Assembly (NCBI GenBank): GCA_937897625.1
Contig: CALCNZ010000372.1
Coordinates: 1 to 7,493, forward strand
Source of the DNA: an uncultured Flavobacteriales bacterium
GTDB taxonomy: Bacteria; Bacteroidota; Bacteroidia; Flavobacteriales_D; Sanyastnellaceae
Direction of reading: 5' to 3'
DNA: 7,493 nt
Made by a program: the position numbers and the translations under genes. The notes under the pieces were generated by a model. The model saw only the letters and a program-made list of their open reading frames with translations. It did no database searches and was not told the origin of the DNA. Below are positions 1-7,182 of the stretch, piece after piece; the first letter of the stretch is position 1; each line of letters starts with the position of its first letter.

Positions 1-2250
1 TGTCTTATCTGTAATGTTAATGGTCTTCACTCCTTTTCCACCGCGATTCGTCACGCGATAGTCTTCCAATGAAGAACGTTTTCCGAATCCTTTGTCAGAC
101 ACCACCAAGATATCGCTGTTCGGATCGTCTACGCACACCATTCCAATTACTTCGTCGGTAGCACTTCCAAGAGATACTGCTTTCACCCCTTGCGCTGTTC
201 TTCCAACCGCACGAACTTTCACTTCTGGGAAACGAATGGCTTTTCCTTCCTTCGTACCCATGATGATTTCACTTGCTCCCGTTGTTAAGCGTGCTTGCAA
301 CAATTCATCTCCATCTACAATGGTAATCGCATTGATACCCGAAGAACGTGGTCTGCTGTATGCTTCTAAAGATGTCTTTTTAATCAACCCTTGCTTTGTA
401 CAAAGAATAACGAAGTTCGATTTCAAGTTCTCTGCATTATTCAAATCCTTAACCGGAATGTACGCCAAGACTTTGTCGTCTTGCTCAATTTGAATCATGT
501 TTTGAATGGCACGTCCTTTCGCGGTCTTTCCACCTTCTGGAATCTCAAACACGCGCATCCAGAAACATCTTCCCTTCATGGTGAAGATCAAGAGGTAATC
601 GTGGTTGGTAGCTGTGAAGATGTGCTCTACGAAATCTTCTTGACGTGCAGACGTTCCTTTTGCTCCAACTCCTCCGCGGCTTTGCGTGCGGTACTCGTTT
701 AAGTTTGTACGCTTAATGTACCCTGCGTGCGTAATGGTTACTACCATTGCTTCATCAGGAATCATATCTTCAATGCTCAAATCAGCTGACGAGAACTCAA
801 TGATAGAACGACGCTCGTCTCCGAACTTTTCCTTCAAGTGTGTTAATTCGTCTTTGATGATTTGCATGCGCAATTCCTCGCTGTCCAAAATTGAACGCAG
901 ACGATTAATTAACGCCATCAATTCAGCGTGCTCTGCACGAATTTTATCGCGCTCCAATCCGGTAAGTCTTTGCAGGCGCATTTCCAGAATGGCCTTGGCC
1001 TGAATTTCAGACAATCCAAATTGTTGGATCAATCCGTCCTTCGCCTCGTCTGGAGTTTGTGATTTTCTAATTAATGCAATAACTGCATCAATGTTATCCA
1101 AGGCAATCAAATAACCTTCTAAGATGTGCGCACGCTCTTCAGCCTTGCGCAATTCAAACTTGGTTCTACGCGTCACCACTTCATGGCGGTGTTCTACATA
1201 GTGACGAATAATGTCTTTCAAGTTCAAAACTTCAGGTCTTCCGTTCACCAACGCAATGTTGTTTACAGAGAATGAAGTTTGAAGTCCGGTGTATTTGTAA
1301 AGGTTGTTCAATACAACATTTGAAATCGCATCGCGCTTCAATTCGTAAACAACACGAACACCGTTTCTATCCGATTCATCGCGGATTTCAGCGATGCCAT
1401 CTATTTTTCCTTCAACAACCAATTCCCATGTGCGCTTCACCATGTCTGCTTTGTTGATCTGGTATGGAACCTGTTCAACAATGATGCATTCGTGATTTGC
1501 AACTTCTTCAATACGCGCTTTCGCACGAATTACCACACGACCTCTTCCTGTCTCGTAAGCCGACTTCACTCCTTCCAATCCGTGAATAACACCTCCCGTT
1601 GGGAAATCCGGAGCTTTGATGTGTTGCATCAATTCTTCGATTGTGATGTCACGATTGTCGATGTATGCGGCAATACCGTCGCACACTTCAGTTAAATTGT
1701 GTGGTGCCATGTTGGTGGCCATACCAACCGCGATTCCGCTTACACCGTTCAACAATAGGTTTGGAACTTTCGCTGGCATTACGCGTGGCTCTTCCAACGA
1801 ATCATCGAAGTTCGCCTGCCAGTCAACCGTATCTTTATCTAAATCTTCAAGAAGTTCTTCAGCTAATTTTCTTAGACGAGCTTCCGTGTAACGCATAGCC
1901 GCCGCGTTATCACCATCCATAGATCCAAAGTTACCTTGTCCGTCTACCAACGGGTAGCGCAAAGACCAAGGCTGAGCCATACGAACCATTGTTTCGTAAA
2001 CTGCTGAGTCACCGTGCGGGTGATACTTACCCAATACCTCTCCAACAATACGTGCAGACTTTTTGTAAGGTCTGTTCGACAACATTCCCAAATCAAGCAT
2101 TCCGTACAACACACGACGGTGAACAGGCTTCAATCCATCGCGAACATCTGGTAACGCTCTACTCACAATCACCGACATCGAATAATCGATGTAGGCCGAT
2201 TTCATTTCATCTTCAATGTTTATCTTAAGAATTCTTTCTCCTGATTCCAT
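1..2250 (-). CDS. gyrA: DNA gyrase subunit A (3' end outside window)
   Basis: This is the breakage-reunion subunit of DNA gyrase (A2B2 with GyrB), which introduces negative supercoils using ATP. The frame is open without interruption for 750 codons from the ATG at 2250 to the window edge. The N-terminal region shows the GyrA/ParC core: HPHGDSAVY at residues 77-85, and AAMRYTE with the DNA-attacking tyrosine at Tyr121 (E. coli Tyr122). The quinolone-resistance positions are Ser82 and Glu86, so there is no obvious target-site resistance change at Ser82. The tower and coiled-coil region follows to about residue 490. The C-terminal pinwheel then shows blade repeats of the GYIKRT / GLIKKT / GKAIRF / GFGKRS type from about 510. 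The GyrA-box position in blade 1 reads QSRGGVG (523-529), and a second RGGKG loop sits at 736-740. About 70-120 residues should be missing at the C-terminus, judging from family length. The pinwheel and box favour GyrA over ParC, although the box is not canonical. Confidence 0.97.
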   Translation of the reverse strand, partial: MESGERILKINIEDEMKSAYIDYSMSVIVSRALPDVRDGLKPVHRRVLYGMLDLGMLSNRPYKKSARIVGEVLGKYHPHGDSAVYETMVRMAQPWSLRYPLVDGQGNFGSMDGDNAAAMRYTEARLRKLAEELLEDLDKDTVDWQANFDDSLEEPRVMPAKVPNLLLNGVSGIAVGMATNMAPHNLTEVCDGIAAYIDNRDITIEELMQHIKAPDFPTGGVIHGLEGVKSAYETGRGRVVIRAKARIEEVANHECIIVEQVPYQINKADMVKRTWELVVEGKIDGIAEIRDESDRNGVRVVYELKRDAISNVVLNNLYKYTGLQTSFSVNNIALVNGRPEVLNLKDIIRHYVEHRHEVVTRRTKFELRKAEERAHILEGYLIALDNIDAVIALIRKSQTPDEAKDGLIQQFGLSEIQAKAILEMRLQRLTGLERDKIRAEHAELMALINRLRSILDSEELRMQIIKDELTHLKEKFGDERRSIIEFSSADLSIEDMIPDEAMVVTITHAGYIKRTNLNEYRTQSRGGVGAKGTSARQEDFVEHIFTATNHDYLLIFTMKGRCFWMRVFEIPEGGKTAKGRAIQNMIQIEQDDKVLAYIPVKDLNNAENLKSNFVILCTKQGLIKKTSLEAYSRPRSSGINAITIVDGDELLQARLTTGASEIIMGTKEGKAIRFPEVKVRAVGRTAQGVKAVSLGSATDEVIGMVCVDDPNSDILVVSDKGFGKRSSLEDYRVTNRGGKGVKTINITDKT

Positions 2251-2319
2251 AGTGGTTGTTCCCGCTTATAAAATTGAACTGTCACGGGTACGCGAAAATA
2301 CTTCCGATTGAAGAGAAAA

Positions 2320-2359
2320 TTGACCATTTGTGGCGCTTATAGTTATTCACAAATGTCAA
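2320..2359. repeat. imperfect inverted repeat in the gyrA-clpC intergenic region
   Basis: The left arm TTGACCATTTGTG (2320-2332) and right arm CACAAATGTCAA (2348-2359) are reverse complements, apart from one extra C in the left arm. They are separated by 15 bases. The element lies just inside the candidate gyrA promoter, on its downstream side, so it could be an operator for a dimeric regulator or a stem in the gyrA leader. It has no T-run, so it does not look like an intrinsic terminator. Confidence 0.55.
2343..2351 (+). promoter_or_regulatory. DnaA box, perfect consensus match
   Basis: TTATTCACA fits the DnaA-binding consensus TTATnCACA at every specified base. It overlaps the -7 element and start region of the candidate gyrA promoter and the right arm of the inverted repeat at 2320-2359. 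With eight fixed bases, such a match is expected about once per 33 kb on either strand of random equal-composition DNA. Binding by DnaA is an inference. Confidence 0.5.
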
Positions 2360-2379
2360 AATGGCTGTGGAAAATTCAA
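2350..2379 (-). promoter_or_regulatory. candidate gyrA promoter (Bacteroidota type)
   Basis: Read on the minus strand, TTG (2379-2377) is followed after 19 bases by GACATTTG (2357-2350). This matches the Bacteroidota -33 TTG / -7 TAnnTTTG arrangement in seven of eight -7 positions. Transcription would begin near 2343, giving a leader of about 90 nt before the gyrA ATG. A weaker alternative -7 element, TATTTTCG, lies at 2300-2293, but it has no TTG at a fitting distance. The assignment rests on motif matching only. Confidence 0.4.
2366..2374 (-). promoter_or_regulatory. second DnaA-box-like site, opposite orientation
   Basis: On the minus strand this reads TTTTCCACA, one mismatch from TTATCCACA. 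It faces the perfect box at 2343-2351 across a 14-bp gap and lies in the spacer of the candidate gyrA promoter. Taken alone it would be weak; the pairing with a perfect box in inverted orientation is what makes it worth recording. Confidence 0.4.
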
Positions 2380-2389
2380 TGGTATAATG

Positions 2390-2420
2390 TTTAGATGAAC
2401 GGAAGTAAGGAATACATTTG
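2390..2420 (+). promoter_or_regulatory. candidate clpC promoter (TAnnTTTG type)
   Basis: TACATTTG at 2413-2420 is a full match to the Bacteroidota -7 element TAnnTTTG. A T-rich TTTA at 2390-2393 lies 19 bases upstream, where the -33 element belongs, although it lacks the usual final G. Transcription would start near 2427, giving a leader of roughly 20 nt before the clpC ATG. I see no CIRCE-like or CtsR-like repeat between this element and the gene. Confidence 0.5.
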
Positions 2421-2448
2421 AGGTTGACTAACTAAGGTAAGGAAAGAT

Positions 2449-4998
2449 ATGGACGCTAAGTTTTCAGAACAAGTACAAGAAGTGCTGCGATACAGCAGAG
2501 AAGAGGCATTGCGGTTGGGACACAACTACATTGGAATAGAGCATTTTTTATTGGGCATTCTTCGAGAAGAAGATTGCACCGCCACCAAAGTTTTAAAAAG
2601 CTTGGGGGTAGATCTTTCATTTTTGCGCAAAAGCGTTGAAGCTTCGGTTCGGAATGCAGGTTCTTACGGTTCATCAACCGTTACAAGTTCAGGTATATCC
2701 TTGGTAAAGCAAGCCGAGCGTGTGCTGAAGCTTTCATACATTGAAGCAAAATCGCACAAGAAGACTGTGGTGAATACAGAGCACCTGCTTCTAACTATTT
2801 TAAAAGACTCTGACAATGTTGTTACACGAACCCTTGAACCCATGGGAGTAGATTACAATGCGGTGAACCGCGAATTAGGCGACGGAGAAGACGAGAACAT
2901 TCGCAAATCAGATTTGCCTCGTGCCGAATTTCCTAGTTCAGATGACGACGAAGAAGAAGATCGTCCGTTCACAGGAGGAAGCGGCGGAACCGTGAAGAAA
3001 CCCGGTGACTCAAAAAGCAAAACACCTGTATTGGATAACTTCGGTCGCGACTTAACGAAGTATGCGATGGAAGGTAAGCTAGATCCTATTGTTGGAAGAG
3101 AAAAAGAAATCGAGCGCGTGTCTCAAATCCTTTCAAGAAGAAAGAAAAACAATCCGATTCTAATTGGTGAGCCTGGCGTTGGTAAATCAGCAATTGCTGA
3201 AGGACTTGCGCTTCGCATCATTCAGAAAAAAGTTTCTCGCGTGCTTTTCGATAAGCGCGTGGTTACATTAGACATAGCCTCATTGGTTGCGGGAACGAAA
3301 TACCGTGGACAGTTCGAAGAACGCATGAAAGCCGTGATGAATGAATTGGAGAAATCTCCAGATGTCATTCTTTTCATCGATGAAATTCATACCATTGTAG
3401 GCGCAGGCGGAGCAAGCGGAAGTTTAGATGCAAGCAACATGTTCAAGCCAGCTTTGGCTCGTGGCGAGATTCAATGCATTGGTGCGACTACCCTTGACGA
3501 GTATCGTCAGTATATAGAAAAAGACGGTGCTTTGGAGCGCAGATTCCAAAAGGTTGTTGTTGACCCAACTACTGTTGAAGAAACCATTCAGATTTTAAAT
3601 AACATTAAAGACAAGTACGAGTCTCACCACAGTGTAACATACACAGATGAGGCATTGGAAGCTTGTGTGAAGTTAACAGCTCGATACATTACGGACAGAC
3701 ACCTTCCAGACAAAGCCATTGATGCTTTAGATGAAGTGGGGTCTCGCGTTCACCTTCAGAATATTTCAGTTCCTAAAGAGATTATTGAAATTGAAAAAGA
3801 AATTGAAGGAATTCAAGAAGAAAAATTGAAAGTTGTTCGCAGCGCGAAGTACGAAGAAGCTGCGCAATTGCGCGACAGACAAAAAGCGCTTGAGACTCGA
3901 CTCGAGGAAGCGAAGAAAAAATGGGAAGATGAAACTCGCACTCAGCGAACCCTTGTAACTGCAGCAAATGTAGAAGAAGTGGTTGCCATGATGACGGGTA
4001 TTCCGGTTCAAAAAGTAGCTGAGACTGAAAGTGGTCGATTAGCGAAAATGGACAAAGAGTTGGAAGGAAAAGTAATTGGACAAGAGGACGCAATTTTAAA
4101 AGTGGTGAAAGCCATCAAGCGTAATCGTGCAGGATTGAAAGATCCGAATCGTCCGATTGGCTCGTTCATTTTCTTAGGCCCAACGGGTGTTGGAAAAACA
4201 CAATTGGCGAAAGAATTAGCGCGCTATATGTTCGACTCAGACGATGCGTTGATACGCATTGACATGAGTGAGTACATGGAGAAATTCGCTGTATCTCGCT
4301 TGATTGGAGCGCCTCCGGGATATGTTGGTTACGAAGAAGGTGGACAGTTGACTGAGAAAGTTCGTCGCAAACCATACAGCATCATCCTACTAGACGAAAT
4401 TGAAAAAGCACATCCAGATGTATTCAACTTGTTGCTGCAAGCATTGGATGACGGACAAATGACCGATAGCATGGGTCGTAAAATCGACTTCAAGAATACG
4501 GTTATTATCATGACGTCGAACATCGGTGCCCGTCAACTTCAAGACTTCGGAACTGGTGTTGGTTTCGGAACATCTTCTAGAACAACCCAAGAAGACGATA
4601 GCAAAAAAGGTGTGATTGAGGCTGCTTTGAAGAAAGCGTTTTCTCCTGAATTCTTAAATCGTGTAGACGACATCATTGTCTTCAACGCCTTGAAGAAAGA
4701 AGATATTCATCAAATCATCGATATCGAATTGAAGAAACTCTTCTCTCGTATCACCGATCTTGGATATACCATTGCGCTAACGGAGTCAGCAAAAGATTAC
4801 ATTGCAGACAAAGGATTCGACGAGAAATATGGCGCTAGACCATTGCGCAGAGCCATTCAAAAATACTTGGAAGATCCATTGGCGGAAGAAATCATTAATA
4901 GTCAAATAATGCCTGGCGATACGCTTCACGTCGATTACGACACTGAAGCGCAAGAGGTAAAAATGCACGTGGAGAAAGGAACTTCAACGGCAGAATAA
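2449..4998 (+). CDS. clpC: ATP-dependent Clp protease ATP-binding subunit ClpC
   Basis: This is a cytoplasmic AAA+ unfoldase that threads substrates into the ClpP peptidase. Two Clp_N repeats occupy residues 1-145. An acidic, Gly/Lys-rich linker follows (about 160-192). AAA domain D1 has Walker A GEPGVGKS (240-247), pore-loop Tyr285, Walker B ending DE at 311-312 and arginines 364/365. The middle domain is short (about 445-500), coiled-coil-like, and contains a UVR-type segment (YEEAAQLRD, 468-476). Domain D2 has Walker A GPTGVGKT (577-584), pore-loop Tyr625, Walker B ending DE at 649-650, Arg738 and the sensor-2 motif GARPLRR (795-801). The VGF tripeptide at 704-706 is the ClpP-docking loop, so it should act as a protease partner. 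The short middle domain and VGF loop exclude ClpB. The ATG at 2449 is preceded by a purine-rich AAGGAAAG, and the N-terminus matches the family start. All catalytic residues are intact. Confidence 0.97.
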   Translation: MDAKFSEQVQEVLRYSREEALRLGHNYIGIEHFLLGILREEDCTATKVLKSLGVDLSFLRKSVEASVRNAGSYGSSTVTSSGISLVKQAERVLKLSYIEAKSHKKTVVNTEHLLLTILKDSDNVVTRTLEPMGVDYNAVNRELGDGEDENIRKSDLPRAEFPSSDDDEEEDRPFTGGSGGTVKKPGDSKSKTPVLDNFGRDLTKYAMEGKLDPIVGREKEIERVSQILSRRKKNNPILIGEPGVGKSAIAEGLALRIIQKKVSRVLFDKRVVTLDIASLVAGTKYRGQFEERMKAVMNELEKSPDVILFIDEIHTIVGAGGASGSLDASNMFKPALARGEIQCIGATTLDEYRQYIEKDGALERRFQKVVVDPTTVEETIQILNNIKDKYESHHSVTYTDEALEACVKLTARYITDRHLPDKAIDALDEVGSRVHLQNISVPKEIIEIEKEIEGIQEEKLKVVRSAKYEEAAQLRDRQKALETRLEEAKKKWEDETRTQRTLVTAANVEEVVAMMTGIPVQKVAETESGRLAKMDKELEGKVIGQEDAILKVVKAIKRNRAGLKDPNRPIGSFIFLGPTGVGKTQLAKELARYMFDSDDALIRIDMSEYMEKFAVSRLIGAPPGYVGYEEGGQLTEKVRRKPYSIILLDEIEKAHPDVFNLLLQALDDGQMTDSMGRKIDFKNTVIIMTSNIGARQLQDFGTGVGFGTSSRTTQEDDSKKGVIEAALKKAFSPEFLNRVDDIIVFNALKKEDIHQIIDIELKKLFSRITDLGYTIALTESAKDYIADKGFDEKYGARPLRRAIQKYLEDPLAEEIINSQIMPGDTLHVDYDTEAQEVKMHVEKGTSTAE

Positions 4999-5004
4999 TT
5001 ATTC
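4993..5004. repeat. 12-bp perfect palindrome at the convergent stop codons
   Basis: GAATAATTATTC is its own reverse complement and is centred exactly on the 4998/4999 boundary. Its middle TAATTA contains the TAA stop of clpC on the plus strand and the TAA stop of the envelope-protein gene on the minus strand. It is AT-rich, has no loop and no following T-run on either strand, so it should not be a strong intrinsic terminator by itself. Confidence 0.7.
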
Positions 5005-7155
5005 AACTATTGCTTCAACTGTAATGACCTTCATGGCGTTACCGTTGGAGAATAGTGTTACGAACTTGACTTCTTTTCCAGGTCTATTTGGTGCAGAGAA
5101 CGTGATTTTCAATGTTGTTTTCTCACCAGGAGCAAGCACATCTTTCGTCAGAACAGGAACCGTGCAGCCGCATGATGCTTCCACATTGTCTATTTTCAAT
5201 TCTGCATTTCCCGAATTAGATATAACAATTTCTTTCGTTGTGAAACTTCCCTTGGCAACCCTTCCCAAATAAACAATGCCACTTCCCACCTCAAGCTTGG
5301 CGGTCTCTTCTTCTTTTTTGTTGATTGAAACGCTTTCTATTTCGATGCGCCTTTCCAATCGTGCACCTTTGCTGTAAATACTTTTCTTCTCGTTTTTAAT
5401 ATCGTCGCTCACACCGACCTTGGATTGATTCTCACCAAATGGAAGCGGAATGATTTCAAGCGATTTGGATTCAAATGCCTTTCGAAAAACCTCTTCCTTC
5501 ATCCATTTATTTTTTAAAGATGCAATGCGACGCAAAGAAAGTCTTCTGTTGTAATCGCTTGCTGCGCGTGGACTGGCGAAGCCTCGAACTGTAACCTTAA
5601 CTGAATTTCCGATTAGCAATTCCTTTCTCAATAAATCTTCAAACACCATCAAATCGTTCATGCCTTGCTGAACTTGATTTTCAAAAAAAGCATCTACTTC
5701 TTCGTCTGTTGATTCTGATGCCCCTTGCTCCTTTCCTAATTTTCGAATGTAGGTTTCCTTCAACTTTAAATATTCTTCAAACGTCTCTGAATAGGTAAAG
5801 GTTGTTGTGGTGTCGTTCGAATCTGGATTCGGCTCGTCGTTGTGGAAATACAATTTTACAGGAAGAACTTTATTCAATTCATACAAGGAAGTGTATAGCG
5901 AATCTGTTTTCGTCTTTGTAACTTCCTCTTCTTTCAATGGCCAAGTGGCCGCGTATAAATCTGTGCAACAAGGCGGAAACTTTGATCCGTCATCGAGCGG
6001 ACGATCTGAACTAAAAAAAGCAATTCCCTTTTCGTCGTTGAAACTCAATCCCCAATCGTTGAAGTTTGAATTTAATCCTCTACCCGCATTCTCTGGACGT
6101 TGGAAACTACCGGGCTTCCCATTGGAATAATAGATGTCCCAACCTCCAAAGCCCTCGTACCATGTTGAAGTGAAGTACAATCTATCTTTGAAGTAGAAAG
6201 GAGAAAGTTCATTGTCAATGGTGTTCACTCTGCTCCCTGCGTTGAATGGCTTTCCCCATGCACCCTTTGTCTCTCGGGCTATCCAGATGTCCTTTCCGCC
6301 CTCTCCTCCTTCTCTATCTGAAACAAAAAATAAATACAAGACGCCATTAATCCGCACCAAATGAGGCATCGTGGAATTTCCTTCATTTAATTTTTCCAAG
6401 GTATTCGCAACAATCCAAGTCGAATCTTGACGCACCAACAAAAGCATTGAACTCATCCCTTCTTTCGTTTCAACACCCACAGCAGTATCTCCGAGAAAGG
6501 TCATGTATCCAAAAGACATCGGCGTTTTAACGGTAACTGTTCCATTTCCAAGAGGGCGAGTTACTTGATTCCACATCTTCTTTTCTTCCTCATAAAAATA
6601 ATAGTTCAATATTGAATCGTCCATGCGAGGAAAGATATCGGCGCTTTCGTGCTGAAGTGCATTCGGTAATCGATAAATGTGCAGCGAATCATCTGTTTGA
6701 ATGTTCTTCATTGCCCAAGCGCAGTTCTTGATTTCCTGTTCTGCTTTCTTTTTTAATAGGATGTTTTTGGTTCTGCTCTTCTTGACATATTTGCGGAAGA
6801 AGATTTCTGCATCTTCGTAAAAACCTAATTCCTTCAATGCGCGGGCTAGATAATAGTTCGCATCGGGTTGAAGTTTTCCAGCATCCTTCTCTGAGATACT
6901 CTCGAAGATGCGTTTACTTTCTTCATACTCCTTGATTTCATTGGCGCACAAGGCTAACAGCACTTGAGATTCAAAATTCGCTGAGTCCAAAAGATAAGCC
7001 TGCTTCGCCCAATCGTAAGCCAATGGCCAGTTCCGGTTGTCGATCTCTTGTTTCGCCAACTCCTTCAATTTAACTGGAGATTGTGCTTGAACATTTGAAA
7101 TACAAATGAAGGCAAGAGCAAAAAGAAAATGTATTTTGAAATAAGGTGCACTCAC
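4999..7155 (-). CDS. Secreted TPR / PD40 / OmpA-like protein with C-terminal DUF1573
   Basis: This is a probable envelope protein of 718 residues; its function is not known to me. I chose the GTG at 7155, because the only upstream in-frame ATG (7233) lies inside the divergent dehydrogenase gene and would put 26 odd residues before the signal peptide. From the GTG, residues 7-24 form a hydrophobic signal peptide with likely cleavage after VQA (22-24). Residues about 27-155 look like TPR helices. Residues about 155-405 contain PD40-like propeller repeats (FFVSDREGG, YFTSTWYEGFGGWDIYYS, FFSSDRP), followed by a CCTDLY motif with Cys395/396. Residues about 425-610 are a divergent OmpA-like domain: YFHNDEPNP (436-444), GFASPRA (525-531), NxxLSxxR (536-543) and LERRIEI (600-606). 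The last 100 residues are a DUF1573 Ig-like domain with CGCT (662-665) and APGEKTTLKITF. Peptidoglycan or outer-membrane anchoring is inferred. No type IX sorting domain is visible. Confidence 0.88.
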   Translation of the reverse strand: MSAPYFKIHFLFALAFICISNVQAQSPVKLKELAKQEIDNRNWPLAYDWAKQAYLLDSANFESQVLLALCANEIKEYEESKRIFESISEKDAGKLQPDANYYLARALKELGFYEDAEIFFRKYVKKSRTKNILLKKKAEQEIKNCAWAMKNIQTDDSLHIYRLPNALQHESADIFPRMDDSILNYYFYEEEKKMWNQVTRPLGNGTVTVKTPMSFGYMTFLGDTAVGVETKEGMSSMLLLVRQDSTWIVANTLEKLNEGNSTMPHLVRINGVLYLFFVSDREGGEGGKDIWIARETKGAWGKPFNAGSRVNTIDNELSPFYFKDRLYFTSTWYEGFGGWDIYYSNGKPGSFQRPENAGRGLNSNFNDWGLSFNDEKGIAFFSSDRPLDDGSKFPPCCTDLYAATWPLKEEEVTKTKTDSLYTSLYELNKVLPVKLYFHNDEPNPDSNDTTTTFTYSETFEEYLKLKETYIRKLGKEQGASESTDEEVDAFFENQVQQGMNDLMVFEDLLRKELLIGNSVKVTVRGFASPRAASDYNRRLSLRRIASLKNKWMKEEVFRKAFESKSLEIIPLPFGENQSKVGVSDDIKNEKKSIYSKGARLERRIEIESVSINKKEEETAKLEVGSGIVYLGRVAKGSFTTKEIVISNSGNAELKIDNVEASCGCTVPVLTKDVLAPGEKTTLKITFSAPNRPGKEVKFVTLFSNGNAMKVITVEAIVE

Positions 7156-7160
7156 TTCAC

Positions 7161-7168
7161 CAAAACTA
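7161..7168 (-). promoter_or_regulatory. candidate -7 element for the envelope-protein gene
   Basis: On the minus strand, TAGTTTTG matches TAnnTTTG in full. It ends five bases before the proposed GTG start at 7155, so the transcript would be leaderless or nearly so. No convincing TTG sits 17-21 bases upstream, so this may be chance in AT-rich DNA, or the start codon may lie further downstream. Confidence 0.25.
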
Positions 7169-7182
7169 ACGAAATTTGCAAC

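Noticed and set aside
92..2228. Several plus-strand open frames of 60-133 codons across 92-2228
   Set aside because: They lie antisense to the continuous, fully conserved gyrA frame and their translations resemble no protein family; they are shadows of gyrA.
2263..2341. Direct repeat CGCTTATA at 2263-2270 and 2334-2341 in the gyrA-clpC intergenic region
   Set aside because: Only eight bases long, in two copies 71 bp apart, with no wider similarity and no link to the promoter elements; chance is plausible.
2383..2388. TATAAT, an exact match to the sigma70-type -10 hexamer, upstream of clpC
   Set aside because: No TTGACA-like -35 lies 16-18 bases upstream, and the other signs point to Bacteroidota, which use TAnnTTTG. 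A full match to that element is present at 2413-2420.
2251..2448. The gyrA-clpC intergenic region as a full replication origin
   Set aside because: Only two DnaA boxes and no clear AT-rich unwinding stretch are visible in 198 bp; kept only as a possibility to test by GC skew.
2456..4968. Minus-strand open frames of 60-103 codons within clpC
   Set aside because: clpC is intact with every motif in place, and these antisense translations are low-complexity Phe/Leu/Ser-rich sequences expected opposite such a gene.
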